Positions 53,801 through 63,732 of a stretch of DNA of 64,000 nucleotides are shown in pieces. The position numbers and the translations under genes were made by a program. Below the pieces are notes generated by a model. The model was not told the DNA's origin. It made no database searches and saw only the letters and a list, made by a program, of their open reading frames with translations. Source of the DNA: Nocardioides luteus (lineage in GTDB: Bacteria > Actinomycetota > Actinomycetes > Propionibacteriales > Nocardioidaceae); assembly GCF_015752315.1 (NCBI RefSeq), contig NZ_JADOVJ010000001.1:62001-126000 (forward strand), written 5' to 3'. Each line of letters starts with the position of its first letter. Position 1 is the first letter of the stretch.

Positions 53801-54381
53801 GGCTCGTCCTCGATGGTCAGGCCGGTGCGGGTCTTCCGGGTCAGCTTCTTCACCCAGTTGGGGCGGGTCGCCTTGCCCTGCTCGCCACGCTCGAAGGCGG
53901 CGGTCACGAAGTCGGAGCCGGACTGCTCGAGCAGCTCGACCATCGCCTCGTAGGACCCGGGGAGGATGATGTCGTCGGAGTCGGCGAAGGCGACGTAGTC
54001 ACCGCGGACGTGCTCCAGGCCGGTGTTGCGGGCCGCGCCCAGGCCGCCGTTCACCTTGGTGACGATCTTGACCCGCGGATCGCGACGGGCGATGCGGCGT
54101 ACGACGTCGGCGGAGCCGTCCGGGGAGCCGTCGTCGACGACGATGACCTCGAGCGCCTGCAGCGACTGGGTCAGGATGCTGTCGAGCGCAGCGCCGACCC
54201 ACTGCTCCACGTTGTAGATCGGCATGACCACGCTGAGGACCGGCTTCGGGGCGAGCCCGACGGCATACCTCGCACGGCGCGCCTCCTGGCGGGCAACGCG
54301 GGCCACGCGCCTGGAGTCGACGTTCATCGTCCGGTCGATCGCGTCGGCGACGCGATGGGCCGCACGGCGGCGCGGGCTCAT
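50824..54381 (-). CDS. Giant GT2 and CDP-glycerol glycerophosphotransferase fusion (TagF-like)
   Basis: 1185 residues from ATG 54381 (TTG 54390 possible). Order: basic N-terminus; GT2 domain about 50-300 (VLSVVMPIYNVEQWV, VVDDGSPDGS, FADSDDIILPG); helical and beta-sandwich middle 300-850; and a TagF-type Glyphos_transf domain from about 910 to the end (YIQTWHGTPLKRI, LLYTPTWRD, VLVRGHVN, DVLVTDYSSVMFDF, FYFDF). It should extend a glycerol-phosphate or glycosyl-glycerol-phosphate chain using the CDP-glycerol made by TagD. A Gly-Asp tandem (GDGGDGGDGDG, about 52999-53030) links two beta regions. Last gene of the island on this strand. Confidence 0.88.
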   Translation of the reverse strand: MSPRRRAAHRVADAIDRTMNVDSRRVARVARQEARRARYAVGLAPKPVLSVVMPIYNVEQWVGAALDSILTQSLQALEVIVVDDGSPDGSADVVRRIARRDPRVKIVTKVNGGLGAARNTGLEHVRGDYVAFADSDDIILPGSYEAMVELLEQSGSDFVTAAFERGEQGKATRPNWVKKLTRKTRTGLTIEDEPWALLDITSWNKVFRTSFVESHGLQFSEGVRYEDQVPITRAYLNATFDILDRCVYLWRTREDGTSITQQKATLQDLADRILSQDRCAELVHDAPTEVRNTWFVKLLDYDFPNYVEAAIGAGNAEYADAVRERLAFLRDEIPEETWARLQFRNRVVSWALSHDDFELVDDLRGWFQQFQSGRPIGVADGRPVFVLPEGLDKRGTLPPETLRVEEVDLLPRVQLTSAAWDGSDLVLRGAAFLQNLTDDYAPHELRLHLRGDGGDGGDGDGVEVEVPVTRFTDPWLDEVANRAYEDRAGSGFEARIDAQKLAEVTPAGQQDLVFDFEHTQGDFTRVSGITGQVPSGPAGFREGRVLADRLVRLGGSGANGFRVHVYDDWARTDGHRITPDGSVELTVVGPARNPIVSPDFGKVVGRDADGALTVLFQPRRSRELEVKLTSGAYVPVRWSEEANVLGSEAGAAPGKAYVVRSGGNTVRVTHRQPSVHITAIDATEERLVLRGVSLGAADHRLQLTSGRADAIASATLPAGEFEIELPVARNAWQLGRTALPTGRYELQLLDATGAVREFAHLKVATSLRADGPIDIEIHGAPVRIGISNSWGLIVISHALPVDVRAGRRQQQLRDRYLEQRLDSRLPVVLLETFKGKMAGDSPAAMARELLARHRAGDGPEPVYSINDRSVLVPDGIRSVVRFSEEWFELLARARYLVTNDNWPFFFRKAAGQAYIQTWHGTPLKRIAKDITDPKGGLSVLYMKTMDAEARAWDRLISPSPYCSEILPRAFGFDGEVLESGYPRNDVLAADDRDEARAAIRRRLDIADDQRVLLYTPTWRDTFSKVLYLDPAQVVEALPDVTVLVRGHVNTSGGASVAPELAGRIRDVTLYPDINDLFLAADVLVTDYSSVMFDFAILDRPQLFLVPDLAEYEASRGFYFDFAEAAPGPLFSDNESLIAHLAAGPAADEAYAGARAAFREKFAPWDDGAAASRAVDALLSAAEACD

Positions 54382-54715
54382 GGCTGACAAGGAGGGGGAC
54401 CCTTCCCACAGGGATACAAAGAAGTCGGCTGATGAGTGTAAGCGTTCAGTTCCCGTTCACCTGAATCAGTGGGGGTGGTCATCGTGTCGTCTGAATCACC
54501 CTCGTGTCCGGCGTGGTGCCAGGACGGGTATGGGTGTCGGCAGGAGGGGTGACGCGTGCCACACCCGCGAGATGTTTCGGAAGGGTGACCGGCGGCGTAC
54601 CTTTGTTTCGGCTCGGTCACGGTGGCCGAGCACGCAGGCACAACGTCTGGTACCCAACCCGGCTCCGCTCACAAGGGGGAGTGGTCGGAGGGACTGGAAC
54701 GAAAGGTCTACCACC
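54382..54715. other. 334-bp divergent intergenic region at the right edge of the island
   Basis: No gene seen. It holds the 5' ends of the TagF-like gene (minus) and the DUF2520 gene (plus). On the minus strand TACACT (54440-54435) is a possible -10. On the plus side CTCGGTCACGGTGGCCGAG (about 54613-54631) is a small inverted repeat and ACAAGGGGGAG lies upstream of the DUF2520 start. AATCA and TGAATCA words recur but show no clear array. Confidence 0.5.
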
Positions 54716-55636
54716 ATGAACCCACTCAGGGTGGGCGTCGTCGGCGCGGGTCGCGTCGGGGCCGTCCTTGCTGCAGCGCTTCGCTCCGCGGGTCACTCGA
54801 TCGTCGCGGTGGCCGGAGAGTCCGACGCCTCTCGCGCACGCATCGCCTCGCTTCTCCCGGGGGTCCCGGTCGAGAAGCCGACCGCGGTCGCCCGTGCGTG
54901 CGACCTCCTTCTGCTCACCGTCCCCGACGACATGCTCGGCAACGTCGTCCGGACGATGACCGACGCCGGCGCGATCCGGCCCGGGATGTACGTCGCCCAC
55001 ACCTCCGGCCGCCACGGCCTGGCCATCCTCGAGCCGGCCGCCGCGATCGGCGCCCACGTGATGGCCGTCCACCCGGCGATGACCTTCTCCGGCACGTCGG
55101 TCGACCTCGCCCGGCTCTCGGGCTGCGTCTTCGGCCTGACCGCCGCCTCTCCCGCCGACCGGGCCTTCGCCGAGGCGCTGGTCCACGACCTCGGCGGCAA
55201 CCCGATGTGGGTGCCCGAGGAGATGCGGACGCTCTACCACGCCGGGCTCGCCCACGGCGCGAACCACCTGGTCACCCTCGTCACCGAGGCGATGGAGATC
55301 CTCGCCGCGGCCGGCGCCACCGACCCCGCGGGGACGCTCCGCCCGCTGCTGACCGCCGCCCTCGACAACGCCCTGGACCACGGCGACGCGGCACTGACCG
55401 GCCCGATCGTCCGCGGCGACGCCGGCACGGTGGCAGCCCACCTCGACGACATCCGCACCAACGCGCCGCAGACCCTGGCCTCGTACGTCTCGATGGCGCG
55501 AGCCACGCTCGACCGGGCCGTCTCCGACGGGCGGCTGCTGCCGATCCGGGCGCTCAAGATCAAGAACCTCCTCGACGAGGCCGACCGCGCCGCCGTACAG
55601 CCGCTGCCGCGTCCCGCCCACCTCTGGAACCAGTGA
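54716..55636 (+). CDS. Rossmann-like and DUF2520 domain protein
   Basis: 306 residues from ATG 54716; the frame is open upstream but without homology. An N-terminal dinucleotide-binding fold ([26 protein letters not shown]) is followed by [15 protein letters not shown] and [12 protein letters not shown]. The C-terminal helical DUF2520 region contains [19 protein letters not shown] and [13 protein letters not shown]. These proteins sit directly before panC in most actinobacteria and are probably NAD(P)-dependent reductases, but the reaction is not established. A ketopantoate-reductase-like role is suggested by position. Stop and panC start share TGATG. Confidence 0.88.
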   Translation: MNPLRVGVVGAGRVGAVLAAALRSAGHSIVAVAGESDASRARIASLLPGVPVEKPTAVARACDLLLLTVPDDMLGNVVRTMTDAGAIRPGMYVAHTSGRHGLAILEPAAAIGAHVMAVHPAMTFSGTSVDLARLSGCVFGLTAASPADRAFAEALVHDLGGNPMWVPEEMRTLYHAGLAHGANHLVTLVTEAMEILAAAGATDPAGTLRPLLTAALDNALDHGDAALTGPIVRGDAGTVAAHLDDIRTNAPQTLASYVSMARATLDRAVSDGRLLPIRALKIKNLLDEADRAAVQPLPRPAHLWNQ

Positions 55637-56502
55637 TGACCGAGATCGCATCCACTCGCGAGGAGCTCGCGAAGCTCCTCGACCCTGCCCGCCGCGACGG
55701 CGCCGTCGTCGGCTTCGTGCCGACGATGGGCGCGCTCCACGAGGGGCACGCCTCGCTGATGCGGGTCGCCCGTGAGCGGGTCGGCGGAGGTCCGGTCGTC
55801 GTCTCGATCTTCGTCAACCCGCTGCAGTTCGGCGCCGGTGAGGACCTCGACCGCTACCCGCGCACGCTCGAGGCGGACCTGGAGGTCTGCGAGCGCGAAG
55901 GCGTCGACGTCGTCTTCGCGCCGTCGGTCGACGAGGTCTACCCCGGCGGGCTGCCGCAGGTGACCGTGGCCCCCGGCGAGCTCGCCGAGGTGCTCGAGGG
56001 CAAGACCCGGCCGGGCCACTTCGCCGGCGTGCTCACCGTCGTCGCGAAGCTGTTCGGTCTGGTCAAGCCCGACGTCGCCGTCTTCGGCGAGAAGGACTAC
56101 CAGCAGCTGACGCTGATCCGCCGGATGTCGGCCGACCTGTGCCTCGGTGTCGACGTCGTCGGCGCGCCGACGCAGCGCGAGCCCGACGGCCTGGCCCTCT
56201 CCTCGCGCAACCGCTACCTCTCGCCCGAGCAGCGGGAGGAGGCGACGACGCTGTCGCGGGCGCTCTACGCCGCGCAGCGTGAGGCCGCCGCAGGTGTCGA
56301 GTCCGCGCTCCAGGCGGCGCGCGCCGAGCTGCGCCGGACGAAGGGGGTCGACCTCGACTACCTCGTGGTCACCGACCCCGCGCTGGGGGCGCTGCCCACC
56401 GACCCGGAGCCGGGCACCGAAGCCCGGATCCTCATCGCCGCCCGGGTCGGCACGACCCGACTCATCGACAACATGAGCCTCACGATCGGAGCATCCCGAT
56501 GA
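55636..56502 (+). CDS. panC: Pantothenate synthetase (pantoate-beta-alanine ligase)
   Basis: 288 residues from ATG 55636. [16 protein letters not shown] holds the H-x-G-H motif; [32 protein letters not shown] and [10 protein letters not shown] (the KMSKS-like lid) complete the signature. Joins pantoate and beta-alanine to give pantothenate. Stop overlaps panD by 4 bp (ATGA). Confidence 0.97.
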   Translation: MTEIASTREELAKLLDPARRDGAVVGFVPTMGALHEGHASLMRVARERVGGGPVVVSIFVNPLQFGAGEDLDRYPRTLEADLEVCEREGVDVVFAPSVDEVYPGGLPQVTVAPGELAEVLEGKTRPGHFAGVLTVVAKLFGLVKPDVAVFGEKDYQQLTLIRRMSADLCLGVDVVGAPTQREPDGLALSSRNRYLSPEQREEATTLSRALYAAQREAAAGVESALQAARAELRRTKGVDLDYLVVTDPALGALPTDPEPGTEARILIAARVGTTRLIDNMSLTIGASR

Positions 56503-56924
56503 CTCGTCTGCGCACCATGATGACCGGCAAGATCCACCGCGCCACGGTCACCCAGGCAGACCTCCACTACGTCGGCTCGGTGACCGTCGACGCAGATCTC
56601 CTCGACGCCGCGGACATCCTCCCCGGCGAGCTGGTCTCCATCGTCGACATCACCAACGGTGCCCGCCTGGAGACCTACACGATCGCGGGTGAGCGCGGGT
56701 CGGGCGTCCTGGGGATCAACGGCGCCGCCGCCCACCTGGTCCACCCCGGCGACCTCGTCATCCTCATCGCGTACGCGCAGATGACCACCGAGGAGGCCAA
56801 GGCGTTCGAGCCGCACGTCGTCCACGTCGACGAGGCCAACCACATCGTCGCGCTCGGCTCCGACCGGAGCGAGCCGGTTCCAGGGACCGACCAGATGCGT
56901 GGACCGCTCGTTCTCACGCAGTAG
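56499..56924 (+). CDS. panD: Aspartate 1-decarboxylase
   Basis: 141 residues from ATG 56499; a second ATG at 56517 or 56520 gives a length nearer to the norm. The self-cleavage site is [10 protein letters not shown] (Gly-Ser, Ser becomes the pyruvoyl group), preceded by [37 protein letters not shown] is conserved. Supplies beta-alanine to PanC. Confidence 0.96.
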   Translation: MTRLRTMMTGKIHRATVTQADLHYVGSVTVDADLLDAADILPGELVSIVDITNGARLETYTIAGERGSGVLGINGAAAHLVHPGDLVILIAYAQMTTEEAKAFEPHVVHVDEANHIVALGSDRSEPVPGTDQMRGPLVLTQ

Positions 56925-56933
56925 CGTGCCGCT

Positions 56934-58589
56934 ATGAACATCGAGCTGCTCTCCGCCCGCGATCCGGGCTGGACCGAGTGGGCGGACGTGATCGTGGTGG
57001 GCTCGGGGATCGCCGGGCTCACCGCGGCACTGCGGCTGAAGGACCAGGTCGAGCGGGTCGCCGTCGTCACCAAGGACGTGCTCCAGGCAGGCTCGACGCA
57101 GTGGGCCCAGGGCGGCATCGCCGCCGCGCTCGGCGAGGGTGACACCCCCGCTCAGCACGAGGTCGACACGCTCGTGGCGGGCGCCGGGGCGTGCGACCTG
57201 GAGGCCGTACGCGTCCTGGTCGGCGAGGGCGCCGAGGCCGTCCGTGAGCTCATCGAGTGGGGCGCCGACTTCGACAAGGACCCCGAGGGCAACCTGTCGC
57301 TCACCCGGGAGGGCGGCCACCGCCGCGACCGGATCGCGCACGCCGACGGCGACGCGACCGGAGCCGAGATCCAGCGCGCGCTGATGGAGGCCGTCCGGCG
57401 GGCTCCGGAGATCCTGGTCTTCGAGCACGCCATGGTGGTCGACCTGCTGACCGCCGCCGACGGCGGCGTCGCCGGCCTCACCATCCACGTGATGGGCGAG
57501 GGCGACCCCGACGGCGTCGGGATCGTGCGTACCCGGGCCGTCGTGCTCGCCTCCGGCGGCCTCGGCCAGGTCTTCTCGCAGACGACCAACCCCGCGGTCG
57601 CCACCGCCGACGGGATGGCGATCGCGCTGCGGGCCGGTGCGACGCTGCGCGACCTGGAGTTCGTGCAGTTCCACCCCACGGTGATGTACCTGGGTGAGGA
57701 CTCCCGTGGCCAGCAGCCGCTGATCTCCGAGGCAGTACGCGGCGAAGGCGCCTTCCTGGTCGACTGGGACGGCAACCGGCTCATGAAGGGTGTCCACGAG
57801 CTCGAGGACCTGGCGCCACGCGACATCGTCTCCAAGGCGATCATGAAGCGCATGCTCGAGACGGGCCGCCCCAACATGTGGCTCGACGCCCGTCATCTGG
57901 GCCGTGAGTTCTGGGAGAAGCGGTTCCCCAACATCCTCGCCTCCTGCGAGCAGCACGGCGTCGACCCGTCTGTTGATCTGATTCCCGTCGCCCCGGCGTG
58001 CCACTACGCCTCCGGTGGTGTGCGCACCGATCTGTGGGGCCGTTCGGACGTGCCCGGTCTCTACGCCACCGGAGAGGTCGCGTGCAGCGGTGTCCACGGC
58101 GCCAACCGGCTCGCCTCCAACTCGCTGCTCGAGGGGCTGGTCTTCTCCCGCCGGATCGCCGAGGTGCTGCCCGGGGAGCTGCGCCAGCTCGAGGATCCTG
58201 CCCCGGGTGCCGGCCGCGTGCTCGTCCCCGGCACCACCCTCAAGCAGCTGCAGGAGACGATGACGACCAAGGTCGGGGTCCTCCGCAACGCCACCGGCCT
58301 CGCTGAGGCGATCGACGAGCTCGAGCAGCTCGGGAGTGAGCCGGCGACCGAGATCGACCCCGCCGCCTGGGAGGCGACCAACCTGCTGACCGTCTCCCTC
58401 GCCCTGGCGAAGTCCGCGCTGCTGCGCAAGGAGACCCGCGGGTCCCACTGGCGCGAGGACTTCGCCGAGCGCGACGACGCCGGGTTCGCCGGCCACTTCG
58501 ACGTTCGGCTCCGGGACGGCGAGACTGTCGTCAGCTTCACCCCGGCCCCAGCGACCGACCGCACCACCACAACCATGGCAGGAGCCTGA
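56934..58589 (+). CDS. nadB: L-aspartate oxidase
   Basis: 551 residues from ATG 56934. FAD loop VIVVGSGIAGLTAALRLKD, STQWAQGGIAAALGEGD, the catalytic-region TREGGHRRDRIAHADGDATG, and CHYASGGVRTDLWG / GEVACSGVHGANRLASNSLLEGLVFSRR. Oxidises aspartate to iminoaspartate for quinolinate synthesis. NadA is not adjacent in this window. Stop shares TGATG with nadC. Confidence 0.96.
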   Translation: MNIELLSARDPGWTEWADVIVVGSGIAGLTAALRLKDQVERVAVVTKDVLQAGSTQWAQGGIAAALGEGDTPAQHEVDTLVAGAGACDLEAVRVLVGEGAEAVRELIEWGADFDKDPEGNLSLTREGGHRRDRIAHADGDATGAEIQRALMEAVRRAPEILVFEHAMVVDLLTAADGGVAGLTIHVMGEGDPDGVGIVRTRAVVLASGGLGQVFSQTTNPAVATADGMAIALRAGATLRDLEFVQFHPTVMYLGEDSRGQQPLISEAVRGEGAFLVDWDGNRLMKGVHELEDLAPRDIVSKAIMKRMLETGRPNMWLDARHLGREFWEKRFPNILASCEQHGVDPSVDLIPVAPACHYASGGVRTDLWGRSDVPGLYATGEVACSGVHGANRLASNSLLEGLVFSRRIAEVLPGELRQLEDPAPGAGRVLVPGTTLKQLQETMTTKVGVLRNATGLAEAIDELEQLGSEPATEIDPAAWEATNLLTVSLALAKSALLRKETRGSHWREDFAERDDAGFAGHFDVRLRDGETVVSFTPAPATDRTTTTMAGA

Positions 58590-59518
58590 TGACCATCCGA
58601 CGCGTGCCCTTCGACGAGATCCCGCAGTCGCTGCGCGAGGAGCTGACCAAGGCCGGCCTGGACGCCGGCGAGGTCTACGACGCCGTCGAGCTCGCCCTCG
58701 ACGAGGATCTGCCCTCGGCCGCTCCCGGTGAGATGCCCAGCGAGGACGTCACGTCCGTGGCCACGATCGCCCCCGACTCGACCGGGATCGGCGTCTTCGC
58801 CGCCCGGGAGGACGGCGTGGTGGCCGGCCTCGGCGTGGCCGAGCTCGTCTTCGCGTACGTCATGGGTGACTCGGTCACGGTGACCGAGCGCGTCAAGGAC
58901 GGCTCCAAGGTGAAGGCCGGCGACGTCATCATGCGGATCGCCGGGCCGACCCGCGGGCTGCTGACCGCGGAGCGTACGGCGCTCAACTACGCCTCCCACC
59001 TCTCCGGTGTCGCCACCGGTGTCGCGGCCTGGACCGAGGCTCTGGAGGGCACCGGCGCGCAGGTCCTCGACACCCGCAAGACGCTGCCGGGCTTCCGGGC
59101 CCTGGAGAAGTACGCCGTGCGCTGCGGCGGCGGTGCCAACCACCGGATGTCGCTGTGCGACATGGCGCTCGTGAAGGACAACCACATCGTCGCCGCCGGC
59201 GGCGCGGTGCAGGCCTACGAGGCCGTGAAGTTCGCCTACCCGGACGTGCCGATCGAGGTCGAGGTGACCACGCTCGAGGAGCTCAAGGCGCTGCTCGACG
59301 CCGGGTGCGGCCGGATCATGCTCGACAACATGTCGACCGCGATGATGAAGGAGGCCGTCGAGATCACCGCCGGACGTGCGGTGCTCGAGGCGTCCGGCGG
59401 CCTGACTCTCGACCGGGCCCGCGAGGTCGCCGAGACCGGTGTCGACTATCTCTCCGTCGGTGCGCTGACCCATTCGGTGAAGGTCTTCGACATCGGCTTC
59501 GACCTGTCCGAGGGCTGA
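58589..59518 (+). CDS. nadC: Nicotinate-nucleotide pyrophosphorylase (carboxylating)
   Basis: 309 residues from ATG 58589. Quinolinate phosphoribosyltransferase signatures: ERTALNYASHLSGVAT, DTRKTLPGFRALEKYAVRCGGGANHR, VKDNHI, EVEVTTLEEL and LEASGGLTLDRAREVAETGVDYLSVGALTHS. Converts quinolinate and PRPP to nicotinate mononucleotide. Pairs with nadB. Confidence 0.96.
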   Translation: MTIRRVPFDEIPQSLREELTKAGLDAGEVYDAVELALDEDLPSAAPGEMPSEDVTSVATIAPDSTGIGVFAAREDGVVAGLGVAELVFAYVMGDSVTVTERVKDGSKVKAGDVIMRIAGPTRGLLTAERTALNYASHLSGVATGVAAWTEALEGTGAQVLDTRKTLPGFRALEKYAVRCGGGANHRMSLCDMALVKDNHIVAAGGAVQAYEAVKFAYPDVPIEVEVTTLEELKALLDAGCGRIMLDNMSTAMMKEAVEITAGRAVLEASGGLTLDRAREVAETGVDYLSVGALTHSVKVFDIGFDLSEG

Positions 59519-59529
59519 GGCGCTCCGCC

Positions 59530-60312
59530 ATGTCCCTGCTCGCTGTCAACATCGGCAACAGCCACACGGTTCTCGGGCTGATCGCCGATGGCGTCGTGTC
59601 CGCGGACTGGAAGGTCTCCACGCTCGAGCACCGCACCGCCGACGAATGGTGGGCGCTGCTGCGGGGGATCCTCGGCGATGCGTTGGTGGCGAGCGTGGAC
59701 GGCGTGGTGGTGTGCGCGACCGTGCCCTCGGTCCTGCACGAGTGGCGCGAGATGCTCGCCCGCCATCTCGGCTCGGTCGAGAGCGTGGTGGTCGAGCCGG
59801 GCGTACGCTCCGGTATCCCGATCCTCATGGACAACCCGCGCGAGGTCGGCACCGACCGGATCGCCAACGCGGTCGCGGCCGTGGCGCTCCACGGCGGCCC
59901 CGCGATCGTGGTCGACTTCCGCGGCACGGCGACGACCTTCGACGTGGTCAACGCCTCCGGCCAGTACGTCGGCGGCGCGATCCTGCCGGGGATCGAGCTG
60001 TCCCTCGAAGCGCTGGGGCGGCGTGGCGCGCAGCTGCGGAAGGTCGAGCTCGCCCGGCCGCGGTCGGTGATCGCCAAGAACACGGTCGAGGCGCTGCAGT
60101 CCGGAATGGTGTTCGGAGTGGCCGCGCAGGTCGAGGGTCTGGTCGCCCGGATCATTGCCGAGCTGGGTGTCTCCGCCGACGAAGTGACGGTGATTGCGAC
60201 CGGCTATCTCGCGGAGTTCGTTCTCGATGAGAGTAAATGCTTCTCGGTGCATTCTCCGTGGCTGACGATGCAAGGTCTGGAACTGATATTCCAGAGGAAT
60301 GTCGGCCGTTAG
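59530..60312 (+). CDS. coaX: Type III pantothenate kinase homologue, probably degenerate
   Basis: 260 residues from ATG 59530. Overall it aligns along its length with CoaX (ASKHA fold): VGTDRIANAVAAVAL with the conserved Asp109, GGAILPGIELSLEAL, RRGAQLRKVELARPRSVIAKNTVEALQSG. Three nucleotide/phosphate motifs are changed: the first strand has VNIGNSHTVLGL (Asn7 where D-x-G-N-T is expected), the second has VVDFRGTATTFD (an extra Arg131 inside D-F-G-T), and the third has IATGYLAEF (Tyr226 in place of the second Gly). Phosphorylation of pantothenate is therefore doubtful. The last 130 bp is less GC-rich than neighbours. Confidence 0.85.
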   Translation: MSLLAVNIGNSHTVLGLIADGVVSADWKVSTLEHRTADEWWALLRGILGDALVASVDGVVVCATVPSVLHEWREMLARHLGSVESVVVEPGVRSGIPILMDNPREVGTDRIANAVAAVALHGGPAIVVDFRGTATTFDVVNASGQYVGGAILPGIELSLEALGRRGAQLRKVELARPRSVIAKNTVEALQSGMVFGVAAQVEGLVARIIAELGVSADEVTVIATGYLAEFVLDESKCFSVHSPWLTMQGLELIFQRNVGR

Positions 60313-60433
60313 CGTTTTTCGGTATGCCACCCTGTTGATTCATCTGGATGATATGTAATGCTATGCGCATCTCGCTTAACCGCGGGGCCTATATTCGGCC
60401 CGTTTCCGGGTGAAGAGCAGTGAAGGTAGGAAC

Positions 60434-60757
60434 ATGGCTAAGAAGGTTCAGATCATCCTCGAGGATGACATCGACGGCTCGGAAGCTGCGGAGACGGTGT
60501 CTTTCGCCCTGGACGGCACCTCTTACGAGATTGATCTCAGTGACGCCAATGCGGCAAAGCTCCGTGATTCTCTCGCGCTCTTCATCGGTCACGCCCAGAA
60601 GGTGAGCGGCCGTCGCGGCAGCGCCAAGAAGGCTCCCGCCGCCGGCGGGTCGACCCCGAAGGTCATGCGCGAGTGGGGGAAGGCCAACGGTTACACCGTG
60701 CCCGACCGTGGCCGCATTCCGGCCGAGGTCCGGGCTGCTTTCGAAGCGGCTCACTGA
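60434..60757 (+). CDS. lsr2: Nucleoid-associated protein Lsr2
   Basis: 107 residues from ATG 60434 (GAAGGTAGG upstream). N-terminal dimerisation domain MAKKVQIILEDDIDGSEA...TVSFALDGTSYEIDLS, a Lys/Ala/Gly linker, then VMREWGKANGYTVPDRGRIPAEVRAAF with the R-G-R DNA-minor-groove element. A xenogeneic silencer that binds AT-rich DNA. The upstream 120 bp is AT-richer than the surroundings and contains a GGGCC-TATATTC-GGCCC palindrome (about 60386-60402), compatible with self-binding, though that is inference. Confidence 0.96.
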   Translation: MAKKVQIILEDDIDGSEAAETVSFALDGTSYEIDLSDANAAKLRDSLALFIGHAQKVSGRRGSAKKAPAAGGSTPKVMREWGKANGYTVPDRGRIPAEVRAAFEAAH

Positions 60758-60784
60758 GCGGCTGATCTCGCCGCACCGAACGAC

Positions 60785-60822
60785 CGGCTGCCGTGCCCTC
60801 CGGGGCGCGGCAGCCGTCTTTG
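60785..60822 (+). terminator. Rho-independent terminator after lsr2
   Basis: CGGCTGCCG (60785-60793) pairs with CGGCAGCCG (60808-60816) as a 9-bp stem with an internal GCCC/GGGC pairing, followed by TCTTTGT. Confidence 0.8.
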
Positions 60823-60867
60823 TGTCGTCGTCCGTGTGGGCGGCGCTGTCCGGCGTACGGAACGCGT

Positions 60868-60881
60868 GTTCGCTCTCAGCG
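60868..60881 (+). promoter_or_regulatory. ClgR-like box upstream of clpC
   Basis: GTTCGC-TCTCA-GCG at 60868-60881 fits the published Streptomyces ClgR operator pattern GTTCGC-N5-GCG exactly. It lies 91 bp before the clpC start, upstream of a -10-like TAGGCT at 60912-60917. ClgR activates clp protease genes in actinobacteria. Confidence 0.65.
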
Positions 60882-60971
60882 CACGGATCGCGTTGTGTTG
60901 TCGGGAACGCGTAGGCTGTCTGCGGGGTTGAATCTTGGTGACGCCCCAGAATTCTTAGGAGAGATGCGTAC

Positions 60972-63557
<2,586 letters not shown>

Positions 63558-63570
63558 TCGGTCAATAGCG

Positions 63571-63604
63571 ACGCCCCGGCCGTTTAGGCCGGGGCGTTTG
63601 CTTT
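63571..63604 (+). terminator. Rho-independent terminator after clpC
   Basis: ACGCCCCGGCC (63571-63581), loop GTTTA, GGCCGGGGCGT (63587-63597): an 11-bp perfect stem followed by TTGCTTT, 14 bp after the clpC stop. Confidence 0.9.
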
Positions 63605-63611
63605 ATCCCCC

Positions 63612-63716
63612 GCCGAGTCGGCAGAAATGCCGGCCGAGACGTCAGTTGTGGTGGCCGAGACGGCAGTTGTGGCGGACGAAAGTAGAGTTTCGTCCGCCAT
63701 TTCTGCAGTTTCGGCT
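63612..63716 (+). repeat. Five-unit imperfect tandem array, 21-bp period, with internal hairpin
   Basis: Five 21-bp units start at 63612, 63633, 63654, 63675 and 63696, the first three close to GCCGAGACGGCAGTTGTGGCG. TTGTGGCGGACGAAA at 63667-63681 is identical to 5458-5472. Units 3-5 contain a perfect 12-bp hairpin, TGGCGGACGAAA (63670-63681) and TTTCGTCCGCCA (63688-63699) with a 6-nt loop. It lies between the clpC terminator and the converging mutY gene. Confidence 0.75.
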
Positions 63717-63732
63717 GGAGGTGGGCTGGAGG

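Noticed and set aside
50965..54387. 1140-codon open frame opposite the TagF-like gene
   Set aside because: A GC-driven shadow: repetitive, no recognisable domain, and exactly opposite a gene with intact GT2 and Glyphos domains.
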